Source of the DNA: Flavobacteriia bacterium
Lineage (GTDB): Bacteria; Bacteroidota; Bacteroidia; Flavobacteriales_D; Crocinitomicaceae
Length of the DNA: 64,000 bases
NCBI GenBank assembly: GCA_947450325.1
Contig: CANFUT010000003.1
Location: 1-64,000, forward strand
Reading direction: 5' to 3'
Positions within the stretch are counted from its first letter, which is position 1; every line of letters starts with the position of its first letter. Below, in pieces: positions 18,270 through 25,973 of the stretch. The position numbers and the translations under genes are program-made. Under the pieces are notes generated by a model, which ran no database searches, had not been told where the DNA came from, and saw nothing but the letters and a program-made list of their open reading frames with translations.

Positions 18270-19418
18270 ATGAAATTATTCCATGAAAAGCTAAACATTG
18301 TTTCCAGTCACATTCATTCTGGTGATTATCACTTGGGATTTAGAAAGTTAGTCGATTGTGTTTTAGATACGCAAGACAAAGCATTTTATAAACTGTGCAT
18401 TGATTTTGCTGATTGGAACGAATCTGATTTGAGAAATGATGCTGAGTTTGTGGAAAGGGCGCTTGCTTTAATACAAAAATTAGAAAAAGCGACTTTCGAA
18501 ATTAAATTGGATAAAAAACCGTTGTTGGTTGCCGAAAATGTCTCGAAAGTTTATGGTCGCAGGAAATTCAGATTGGGAGATATTTCGATTTCCATTCACG
18601 AGGGCGATGTATGGGGCTTGGTGGGTGAAAATGGCAATGGAAAAACCACTTTGTTGCGCATCTTGGCGAAAGATTTGAAATTTGACCAAGGAAATTTGCA
18701 ATATCAAATCGACGAAAATGCAAGCAGCGATTATGATTTGAGAACAAAATTGACCTACATTCCACAACGAACACCCAAATGGTACGGTTCTTTGAAAACC
18801 AATCTGAAATTTGCAGCAACACATTACGGAATCAAAGGCGAGGAAAATGAATTGATCGTTTTGATGATGATTATTCGCTTCGGATTTTGGAAATATAGAA
18901 ACCACAATTGGGATGAACTTTCTTCCGGCTACAAGATGAGGTTTGAATTGGCGCGCACATTTTTGAGATCGCCGAAATTGCTTTTGCTAGATGAACCATT
19001 GGCAAATTTGGATGTGCTAGCGCAACAATTGATTTTGGAAGACTTGAAAAATTTGTCGCAAAGTCTTTCCAATCCTTTGGGAATTATCTTGAGTTCACAA
19101 CAATTGTTTGAAGTCGAGAAAATTTCTGACAAAATCTTATTCTTGAAAAATGGCGCTCCAACGCATTTGTCCAATGCCAACGAAGAAGAGGAGCAACTGA
19201 CTGTTTTAGAATTAGATATTCTAGATTCAAGAGAAGAATTGAATGCAGCGTTGGATTCACTTGCTGGTCATGAAATCAAGTTTAATGGTGGAACTTATTT
19301 GGTCAGTATTCCAGTTAAAAATGGAATGAATCAAATTTTACAAGCATTGGTAAATTACAAGATTCAAATTAGGTATGTGAGAGATATTTCTCAGTCAACC
19401 AGAAGATTATTTATCTGA
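18270..19418 (+). CDS. ABC transporter ATP-binding protein, atypical
   Basis: A 382-residue ABC ATPase. Residues 1-~80 are an extra helical domain of unknown role. The nucleotide-binding domain follows: Walker A 'GENGNGKTT' (119-127), Q-loop Gln ~166, signature 'LSSGY' (217-221) and Walker B 'LLLLDE' with its catalytic Glu (~242). The H-loop histidine is replaced by Gln (~277, 'ILSSQQ' where 'SSH' is usual). A ~85-residue C-terminal extension follows the domain. It lies 15 nt before a large membrane protein, its probable transmembrane partner. The substrate is unknown. Confidence 0.88.
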   Translation: MKLFHEKLNIVSSHIHSGDYHLGFRKLVDCVLDTQDKAFYKLCIDFADWNESDLRNDAEFVERALALIQKLEKATFEIKLDKKPLLVAENVSKVYGRRKFRLGDISISIHEGDVWGLVGENGNGKTTLLRILAKDLKFDQGNLQYQIDENASSDYDLRTKLTYIPQRTPKWYGSLKTNLKFAATHYGIKGEENELIVLMMIIRFGFWKYRNHNWDELSSGYKMRFELARTFLRSPKLLLLDEPLANLDVLAQQLILEDLKNLSQSLSNPLGIILSSQQLFEVEKISDKILFLKNGAPTHLSNANEEEEQLTVLELDILDSREELNAALDSLAGHEIKFNGGTYLVSIPVKNGMNQILQALVNYKIQIRYVRDISQSTRRLFI

Positions 19419-19433
19419 TTTAAGCTACAAGAA

Positions 19434-21215
19434 ATGAATAAATTAAAAAAAATAAATCAATATTTACTGGAAAATTATCCAATAACTTGGCATTCTAAGA
19501 TTTTACAACTCCTTGTAGCTGGAATCTTTAGCTGGATAGTCTCTTTTATAAGTGGTTATCTTCTTTTTGGGTTAAATGAACTCAAATACGATGAGGTGGG
19601 AGATTTTTATTCTGACAGCAATTTCGTCAGTTTTCACGTGATTTATTGCTTGATAATCATTTGTATTTGGGCAATTTTTTATTATAAAAACAATGCAATC
19701 AAGAGTTTTTATCCACTTAGTAAATTGTATTTTGTAAAGTTGTTTAGTCAACTATTTATCGCATTTTCATTTCTTGTTTCTGCCTATTATCCCTTCACCT
19801 ATGGAACAATTTCTAGAGTGAGAAATGAGCTCAAAATAAACGATACAGAAGCAAAAATCGCCAAGTTGAACTTAGGAGCAGCTTTTGTATTGAACGATAA
19901 AACCATCTACAAAATTGATAACAATAAAGAAATTGTCAATCAAAAGTTGAGTTCCATTTACTACAATGACATATCCAATGTTTGGGAGGGAGAAAACAAC
20001 TACATGTACTATCCTCAAAAAAGGAAAGATACATACAGTGGATTGAATTTGTTTCTTGGAGATTTTGGTGATTTGCACGATTCACTTTCAACGCAAATTG
20101 ACAATTACAAATATTTGTTTTTCAAAACAGTAGACAAATATGAAACCGCTGATAGTTGCGAAAGTAATTTATTTGTGACCGATTTTGTACAACTTCCGAA
20201 TAGCAATAACTTGCATGTTTATGATTTTCAAAATTTGAATCCATGGGGTTTAGAATATGGAACAATTTACACACAAAAATCTAACAATAAAGCAATCACA
20301 GATCAAATTCTGCGCTGGTCAAAAAATCGTGAATTTGATTCTATTGAAATGGCAATAAATGATTTCATCGATGTTTGTAGAGAATATAAAATTGACTTGA
20401 GATTGGATCCCCAAGTAATTTTGAAATACCTGAAAATAAAGGATTTTCATCATATTGAAAGCATTACACGACAGTATGAAAATAATTATAATAATAGAAT
20501 TGATGTAAGTGATTTTACTTATCCAGAGGATTACGATGTGATCATGAAATATGCAAACAATGACTTAGCTGTTTCGTCTAAAGACAATATAGCATTTTGT
20601 ACAGCGCTAGAACGACAAGAAATTTACTTTTTTGAAAAAGAAGCAATTAGAAAGTTGTTGGAAAATTATGAAATGTCACATACCAATCGATTTGACAATG
20701 GATTTATGGGAATGTTTTTTCTTGGATTTTTCCTAGCTTTTTTATTCGTCTTGTTTGAATTTGCAAATATTGTAAGTATCTTAATTGCGATTCCAATTGG
20801 TGGTGCTTTGATGATTTTGGTTGCTTTAGGATTGATATTTATCAATTTAAGTGGGAGTTTTAATTATGATAATTATGATAATCATTCAAGGGAAAAGAAT
20901 TCTATGATATTTGTTTTTTGTATAGTTTTAGCGATTGTAGGAACAACGATTTACGGCATTTTTTCGAAAACATTCAACAAAAAAGTGTTGAATGTTTTGG
21001 TGAGTATGACATACGTAATTTCACCGTTTTTTGTAAATCTAATTTTCGGAGTTTATTTTGTCCTTTCAGGACACAGCGTAAACACCAAATGCAACTCTGA
21101 GTATGTTTATGGTTATGCTTTTTTTGCGAATCCTTTGTGGATTTTGCTTTTCTCAATAATTGGATTATTCGCTTTCTTTTCGCTAATTAAAAAATACAAA
21201 GCCTTGGAAGATTGA
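19434..21215 (+). CDS. Large membrane protein, putative partner of the ABC ATPase
   Basis: A 593-residue protein I cannot place in a named family. It has three predicted membrane segments near the N-terminus (about 22-47, 67-85, 103-123). A ~290-residue soluble region (about 125-420), rich in Asn, Asp, Tyr and Lys, follows. About five more segments end the protein (425-583). The layout resembles ABC-2-type permeases with an enlarged extracytoplasmic loop. The 15-nt gap after the ATPase indicates an operon. Base composition is somewhat AT-richer than the ATPase gene. An export or lipid-related role is only a guess. Confidence 0.75.
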   Translation: MNKLKKINQYLLENYPITWHSKILQLLVAGIFSWIVSFISGYLLFGLNELKYDEVGDFYSDSNFVSFHVIYCLIIICIWAIFYYKNNAIKSFYPLSKLYFVKLFSQLFIAFSFLVSAYYPFTYGTISRVRNELKINDTEAKIAKLNLGAAFVLNDKTIYKIDNNKEIVNQKLSSIYYNDISNVWEGENNYMYYPQKRKDTYSGLNLFLGDFGDLHDSLSTQIDNYKYLFFKTVDKYETADSCESNLFVTDFVQLPNSNNLHVYDFQNLNPWGLEYGTIYTQKSNNKAITDQILRWSKNREFDSIEMAINDFIDVCREYKIDLRLDPQVILKYLKIKDFHHIESITRQYENNYNNRIDVSDFTYPEDYDVIMKYANNDLAVSSKDNIAFCTALERQEIYFFEKEAIRKLLENYEMSHTNRFDNGFMGMFFLGFFLAFLFVLFEFANIVSILIAIPIGGALMILVALGLIFINLSGSFNYDNYDNHSREKNSMIFVFCIVLAIVGTTIYGIFSKTFNKKVLNVLVSMTYVISPFFVNLIFGVYFVLSGHSVNTKCNSEYVYGYAFFANPLWILLFSIIGLFAFFSLIKKYKALED

Positions 21216-21221
21216 TTTTTA

Positions 21222-21668
21222 TCACTTCGATTTTCTGAAAATCATTTTGAATTCGTCTTCCATTTTGAGAACAAGATATTGCATTTCGATCGAAAAAATT
21301 TCGATTTGATCTTCAATTCTTTCTGTTGTTACAATCAGTTGTTTGCAATCGTCACTTGTTCGCCAGTATCCATAGCTTGCTGAAGTAGAATCGCTTACAT
21401 TTAACTTTCCAACAAATGTTCCGTCAGGAGAAAATGTCATGGTGATTTTTCCTTTGATATTAGAATTATCTGTGGTCGACAATTTCCACGATTGACCTTC
21501 GGTCTCCAAATTTTCACCTGATAAATCTTCAACGATGTTTTCAATTACCCAAAGGCCATACAGTTCTTTTTTGAAACTACAATCTGTACCCGTTTTTTGA
21601 GTTGAATTTTGTGCAACAATCAGATTTACAGTTGAAATAAACAACAGCAACAACGTAATTGATTTCAT
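21222..21668 (-). CDS. Secreted lipocalin-like small protein
   Basis: A 148-residue protein with a signal peptide of about 19 residues. The mature part opens with 'LYGLWVIENIVEDLSG' and has alternating strands such as 'GKITMTFSPDGTFVGKLNV' and 'YGYWRTSDDCKQLIVTT', the pattern of Bacteroidota lipocalin-like domains. No ligand can be named. It converges on the membrane-protein gene with a 6-nt gap and follows the thioredoxin gene after a terminator. Confidence 0.7.
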   Translation of the reverse strand: MKSITLLLLFISTVNLIVAQNSTQKTGTDCSFKKELYGLWVIENIVEDLSGENLETEGQSWKLSTTDNSNIKGKITMTFSPDGTFVGKLNVSDSTSASYGYWRTSDDCKQLIVTTERIEDQIEIFSIEMQYLVLKMEDEFKMIFRKSK

Positions 21669-21694
21669 TCGATATTTATTTTTGGGGCAAAAAA

Positions 21695-21714
21695 AAGACG
21701 CCCGAAAGCGTCTT
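21695..21714 (-). terminator. Terminator of the thioredoxin gene
   Basis: Perfect AAGACGC/GCGTCTT stem with a 6-nt loop containing TTCG on the minus strand, followed by a long T run. Confidence 0.88.
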
Positions 21715-21731
21715 CAATATTTAATTAAATC

Positions 21732-22172
21732 TTACAATGATTTTCCAATTGCAATTAATTGCTCAGCCGTTTGATATCCAACCGCATATTTAACGATTTT
21801 ACCTTCACCATTGATGAAAAGCAAAGAAGGATATGCTCTAACTGAATATTTTTGAGCAATCATTGGTCCGTCAGTACTTTTTTCCATTTCAACTTTCAAG
21901 TTGATAAATTTAGAATTAAATAAGCTAGCAACTTCAGGATCCAAGAACGATGTAGCAGCCATTTTTTTACATGGTCCGCACCATTCAGTGTATGCATCAA
22001 TGAAAATTAATTTTCCAGATTTTTTAGCTTCTTTGATTGCCTCATCATAGCTATTTCTTTGAAATTCAATACCATCTTTTACAGTAACTGTTGAAGTTTC
22101 AAGCTTCGATTTTGATACAAAGGCTGTTGAAATCATTCCAGCAACCAATAAAAATCCAAATAACTTTTTCAT
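21732..22172 (-). CDS. Periplasmic thioredoxin-family protein
   Basis: A 146-residue protein with a signal peptide of about 20 residues and one thioredoxin domain. The redox centre is 'EWCGPCKKM' and the cis-proline loop is 'RAYPSLLF'. The 'F.DAYTEWCGPCK.M' arrangement is that of DUF255/thioredoxin_7-like proteins common in Bacteroidota. It probably keeps periplasmic thiols reduced or assists cytochrome maturation; the window offers no specific partner. Its own terminator separates it from the lipocalin-like gene. Confidence 0.9.
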   Translation of the reverse strand: MKKLFGFLLVAGMISTAFVSKSKLETSTVTVKDGIEFQRNSYDEAIKEAKKSGKLIFIDAYTEWCGPCKKMAATSFLDPEVASLFNSKFINLKVEMEKSTDGPMIAQKYSVRAYPSLLFINGEGKIVKYAVGYQTAEQLIAIGKSL

Positions 22173-22314
22173 AGTTTGTCTATTTTAATCAAGTAACGTG
22201 CTACTTTTGTTTTAGCACTTTAAAATTAATATTTATTTCATTACAATCAAGTCTTAAAATAAAAGTTACAAAACTTGTTGTTGATTTCCTCATTTCAAAT
22301 ACCGTTCCAAAAAA

Positions 22315-23328
22315 TTGAGCAATTTTAAAATCACATATTTAACTGAGAGTTTGGACCTGATTTCAAAGGTTGAAAACTTTATTTCAGATTGGGTAAATGA
22401 CGAAGATTTTATCGAAACCAAAACTTCTGGTTCGACCGGAATTCCCAAGGTGATTAAGTTAAATAAGGAAAAAATGGCTGCATCTGCGAAAATGACTGGA
22501 ACTTATTTTGATTTCAAATCTGGTCAAAAAGCACTTCTTTGTCTTTCTCCAGACACAATCGGTGGAAAAATGATGATTTTGCGTTCCTTTTTATTTGGTT
22601 TAGAATTGTATGTGGTAGATATTAATCGAAATCCATTGGAGAAAGTTGATTTTAATGTAAATTTTGCTGCGATGGTGCCATTACAAATTCAAAGTATCAT
22701 TGAGAAAAATCCAGAAAAATTAAATCTGATCAATCAATTGTTGATTGGCGGTGCAAATGTTTCTAGTCAATTAGAAGATAGTTTAAAGAAATTTGAAACC
22801 ATTGCCTTTGAGAGCTTTGGAATGACAGAAACGATGTCACATGTGGCTGTGAGAAAGTTAAATCAATCTACTTTCCAGCCGTTTGAAGCATTGCCAGGAA
22901 TTTCGTTTGAAATAGAACAAAATCAGTTGATTGTAAATGCACCACATTTAGGAATTAAAAAACTCAATACCAATGACATTGTCGACATTGTCGATGAAAA
23001 ACATTTTTTCTGGCAGGGTAGGGCCGATTTTGTGATAAATTCGGGCGGAATTAAATTTTTCCCAGAGAAAATCGAACGAAAAATTAGTCATTTGATTGAT
23101 TCAAAGTATTTTGTTTCATCAGAGCAGGATTCACTTTTGGGTGAAAAGATAATTTTAGTGATTGAGGGCGACGAAAATATTAGTGAAAGACAACAGTTAG
23201 TTGAAAATTTGAAATCTAAATTGGACAAATTTGAAAATCCAAAGAAAATTTACTTTTCCAATCAATTTGTTTTGACCGAAAGTGGCAAAATCAATCGAAA
23301 AGAAACTTTAAAAACGGTATTGATTTGA
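22315..23328 (+). CDS. menE: Short AMP-dependent acyl-CoA ligase, MenE-like
   Basis: A 337-residue member of the acyl-adenylate family (ANL). The AMP-binding motif is 'TSGSTGIPKVIKL', then 'ESFGMTETMSHVA', 'WQGRADFVINSGGIKF' and the late catalytic lysine motif 'TESGKINRKE'. It is short for the family, as are Bacteroidota o-succinylbenzoate-CoA ligases (MenE) of menaquinone synthesis, so MenE is the best guess. The start is TTG; an in-frame stop lies 11 codons upstream and the first ATG falls after the AMP motif. No other men gene is nearby. Its stop overlaps the next start. Confidence 0.8.
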   Translation: MSNFKITYLTESLDLISKVENFISDWVNDEDFIETKTSGSTGIPKVIKLNKEKMAASAKMTGTYFDFKSGQKALLCLSPDTIGGKMMILRSFLFGLELYVVDINRNPLEKVDFNVNFAAMVPLQIQSIIEKNPEKLNLINQLLIGGANVSSQLEDSLKKFETIAFESFGMTETMSHVAVRKLNQSTFQPFEALPGISFEIEQNQLIVNAPHLGIKKLNTNDIVDIVDEKHFFWQGRADFVINSGGIKFFPEKIERKISHLIDSKYFVSSEQDSLLGEKIILVIEGDENISERQQLVENLKSKLDKFENPKKIYFSNQFVLTESGKINRKETLKTVLI

Positions 23329-24164
23329 GTTATAAAGCGAAATATTATCAAGTTTTTGGCTTAACTGAAACGGCGACCAAATCAGAAGTAAAGCGCGCAT
23401 ATCGGAAATTGGCGATGAAGTATCATCCTGACCGAAACCCTGATCCGAAAGCGCATAAATTATTTTTGGATTTGACAGAGGCCTATCAGATTATAATCGA
23501 TGAAAAACCAAGACCATCTCAAACAATTGCTAATCCCAAAAGAGCTGCAAAATCGCAAGAAGAGAGAATCAAAGAAGCGCAAGAAAGGTTAAGGAAACAA
23601 GCTGAAAGAATCAAAAACGAACAACAACTTTTCATTCATAAACTAACTACAGGATTAAAGTTTAAGTTTTTCAAAAAGATGGCCATCGTATCAACATTTT
23701 TAGCCATTCTCTTGATAATCGAGCCGATTTTACCTTCCCGCTTTTCAAATGATAAAGTCATTTCGTATTCAAAATTGTATAATGGTTTGGTTAAAAAAGA
23801 TGTTAGAATGCTCAAAACAGCTTCCAATCAAACTTTTTTTCTTGAAGATCCGAATCCGAATATGTTGTTTGATCGCCCTGAAATTGTCATTGAAAGTACA
23901 ATTTGGATGCGAAATCCAATCAGAGTTTGGTACCGAGGAATTTATGTATACCAAAGTTATGGAGTTGATTTTTCTATCATTAATCTTTTTCCGCTTGTAC
24001 CGCTTTTATTGCTAATGCCGATTTACACTTGGAAATTTGCCAAAAGAAGGTATGGTTTTATTGTAATGCTCAATTTTTCGGTTTATGCACTTTCAATATT
24101 TGTTTTTTACATTTTGATTGCACAAAACAGGTGGCTTCATATCTTGACTTTTGGGTTTTTCTAA
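23325..24164 (+). CDS. J-domain membrane protein
   Basis: A 279-residue protein starting with a J-domain ('YYQVFGLTETATKSEVKRAY', then 'YHPDRNPDPKA' with the HPD motif). A charged coiled-coil (about 75-110) and at least three membrane segments (about 118-138, 210-232, 240-265) follow. The J-domain faces the cytoplasm and would recruit DnaK to the membrane. The TTG start overlaps the preceding stop as TTGA, pointing to translational coupling with the MenE-like ligase. The membrane half matches no family I recognise. Confidence 0.82.
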   Translation: MSYKAKYYQVFGLTETATKSEVKRAYRKLAMKYHPDRNPDPKAHKLFLDLTEAYQIIIDEKPRPSQTIANPKRAAKSQEERIKEAQERLRKQAERIKNEQQLFIHKLTTGLKFKFFKKMAIVSTFLAILLIIEPILPSRFSNDKVISYSKLYNGLVKKDVRMLKTASNQTFFLEDPNPNMLFDRPEIVIESTIWMRNPIRVWYRGIYVYQSYGVDFSIINLFPLVPLLLLMPIYTWKFAKRRYGFIVMLNFSVYALSIFVFYILIAQNRWLHILTFGFF

Positions 24165-24187
24165 AAGAAATTGAATCAATTCAAAAC

Positions 24188-24640
24188 CTATCTTTTCATC
24201 GCTCGATCCATATCACGTTTGTCGTCTTTTTCCTTCAAATCTTGACGTTTGTCATGCAGTTTCTTTCCTTGAGCGCAGGCAAATTCTAGTTTTGCCCAAC
24301 CTTTCTCTGATAAAAATAAACGCAATGGAATCAATGTATTTCCTTTGACAGTCAAGAATTTTTCAATTTGCTTGATTTCTTTCTTGTTGAGCAATAATTT
24401 TCTGTCTGTGCGTGGCTTATGATTGTAGAAAGAACCATTTTCATATTCAGTGATATGCATGTTTCTTATCCAAATCTCGCTTCGGTCGCAGATACAATAC
24501 GCTTCTAAGATTGAAGCTTTGCTTTTGCGAATACTTTTGATTTCTGTCCCAGTTAATTGCATCCCAGCAGTAAATACATCCAAAAGATGGTATTCAAATT
24601 TTGCTTTCTTGTTGCGAATGTTAACTTGTTTCTGTGACAT
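24188..24640 (-). CDS. smpB: SsrA-binding protein SmpB
   Basis: SmpB binds tmRNA and is needed for trans-translation, which rescues stalled ribosomes. The 150-residue product has the typical core: 'NKKAKFEYHLLDVFTAGMQL', 'GTEIKSIRKSKASI', 'RKLLLNKKEIKQI', 'PLRLFLSEKGWAKLE', and a basic C-terminal tail. No tmRNA gene was seen in this window. The -7 box lies only 4 nt upstream of the ATG. Confidence 0.97.
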   Translation of the reverse strand: MSQKQVNIRNKKAKFEYHLLDVFTAGMQLTGTEIKSIRKSKASILEAYCICDRSEIWIRNMHITEYENGSFYNHKPRTDRKLLLNKKEIKQIEKFLTVKGNTLIPLRLFLSEKGWAKLEFACAQGKKLHDKRQDLKEKDDKRDMDRAMKR

Positions 24641-24644
24641 GCTA

Positions 24645-24652
24645 CAAAATTA
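24645..24652 (-). promoter_or_regulatory. -7 box adjoining the smpB start codon
   Basis: The minus strand reads TAATTTTG, then tagc, then ATG. Transcription would start about at the ATG, so the mRNA may be leaderless. No -33 element is clear. Confidence 0.5.
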
Positions 24653-24831
24653 CTATTTTTAGTCGATATTAGATTTTACTAGGTTTAAATTCTGTTTTTG
24701 AGAAAATTTTCAACGTTTTAATCTAGTGTTTTGTTTAAAATTTAAAGTTTTTCTAATCTTTTGTTAAAAATTATTTGATTGATTTTGAGTTTTTTAAATC
24801 ATTTGTAACGTTAAATATTCAATATTAACAA

Positions 24832-24859
24832 TTGATGAATAAATCATTCCATATATTTG
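24832..24859 (+). promoter_or_regulatory. Promoter of the T9SS PCMD-like gene
   Basis: TTG at 24832-24834 and an exact TATATTTG at 24852-24859, 17 nt apart. The leader is about 24 nt. Confidence 0.65.
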
Positions 24860-24885
24860 CAAACTAAAATTTACAAATAGAACAC

Positions 24886-25902
24886 ATGAAAACAAGATTA
24901 TTTACATTCATATTTACCGGATTTTCGTTGACTTTAGCAGCTCAAACTCAAATTGCAAACGGAGGTTTTGAAAATTGGGGAAATACAAGTCCTGGAAATG
25001 CTGACGAGCCAACATCATGGTATTCAAATAAAACGGGTTCAACTGTTGCGTCAATCGGACCTCAGACTTGTTATCAAGAAACTTCAAATCCACATTCAGG
25101 AACCTATTGTGCGCGTTTGGAGACAAAATATTATGTTTTGGCTGTAGTAAATGGAAATTTGACAACGGGAGTTGTAAATGCACCAAGTCAAGATAAATCA
25201 GAAGGATATATTGGAACTGTAAATTACAGTTCAGCAACTGACGTTAGACGAATGGCTTTTATTGGTCGTCCTGACAGTTTGGTTGGATGGTACCGATACA
25301 CACAAGCAACAAGTGGAACAGGAGCATCTGCTGAAAAAGCGAAAGTTGTCGCTTTCTTGCATTCTGGAGATTTCAATGATCCTGAATTGCCTGTAAATAG
25401 TAATCACACAGATTTAAGTGGAAATAAAATTGGTAAAGCGCTTTTCAATTCTGCAGCAGCAGACAACACAACTTGGAAACGTTTTTCAGTACCTTTTGTT
25501 TACACAAATGGAAATACACCAGAGTATATCATGTTGAGCATTACTCCTTCAGATAACCAAATGACAACTGCTCCTGGAATTATTGGTGCAGGAAGTAAAC
25601 TTTGGATTGACGATATTGAAGTAATTTACAATCCAGCAAATGCTAGTGTGATTGAAAATGAGCAAAATAACTTCAATGTTTACAATTATGAAAACAAAGT
25701 ATTCATTGATTTATCAGCTAAAAATGATAAGCTAGCTAAGATTCAAATTTTAGATATTACTGGAAAAGTAGTAATGGAATCAAAATTAGTGAGCAATCAA
25801 AAAAATGAAATTACTTTGTCTTCAGAATTAGTTGAAGGAACATACTTTTATCAAGTTTCTGGTTCAGAATTGCAAAAAACGGGTAAATTTGTTATCAGAT
25901 AA
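24886..25902 (+). CDS. T9SS-exported protein with PCMD-like domain
   Basis: A 338-residue protein with a signal peptide (about 1-19) and a T9SS type A C-terminal sorting domain (last ~75 residues, from 'FNVYNYENKVFIDLS' to 'GKFVIR'). The body opens with 'IANGGFENWGNTSP' and 'PTSWYSN', the pattern of Bacteroidota PCMD (putative carbohydrate metabolism) domains. It should be exported across the outer membrane and anchored or released. It lies directly before a TonB receptor, separated by a terminator. Confidence 0.8.
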   Translation: MKTRLFTFIFTGFSLTLAAQTQIANGGFENWGNTSPGNADEPTSWYSNKTGSTVASIGPQTCYQETSNPHSGTYCARLETKYYVLAVVNGNLTTGVVNAPSQDKSEGYIGTVNYSSATDVRRMAFIGRPDSLVGWYRYTQATSGTGASAEKAKVVAFLHSGDFNDPELPVNSNHTDLSGNKIGKALFNSAAADNTTWKRFSVPFVYTNGNTPEYIMLSITPSDNQMTTAPGIIGAGSKLWIDDIEVIYNPANASVIENEQNNFNVYNYENKVFIDLSAKNDKLAKIQILDITGKVVMESKLVSNQKNEITLSSELVEGTYFYQVSGSELQKTGKFVIR

Positions 25903-25920
25903 ATCATTGCAGAATTTTGA

Positions 25921-25944
25921 AAGCCCTGCATTTTTGCGGGGCTT
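25921..25944 (+). terminator. Terminator after the PCMD-like gene
   Basis: AAGCCCTGC/GCGGGGCTT form a 9-bp stem with one wobble pair and a 6-nt loop, followed by TTTTTT. An ORF extension of the next gene through this hairpin was rejected. Confidence 0.9.
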
Positions 25945-25973
25945 TTTTGTTTTTTAGATATTATATTTTGCCT

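Noticed and set aside
25917-25973. Extension of the TonB receptor from an upstream TTG
   Set aside because: It runs through a strong terminator hairpin, and a signal peptide begins at the ATG at 25974.
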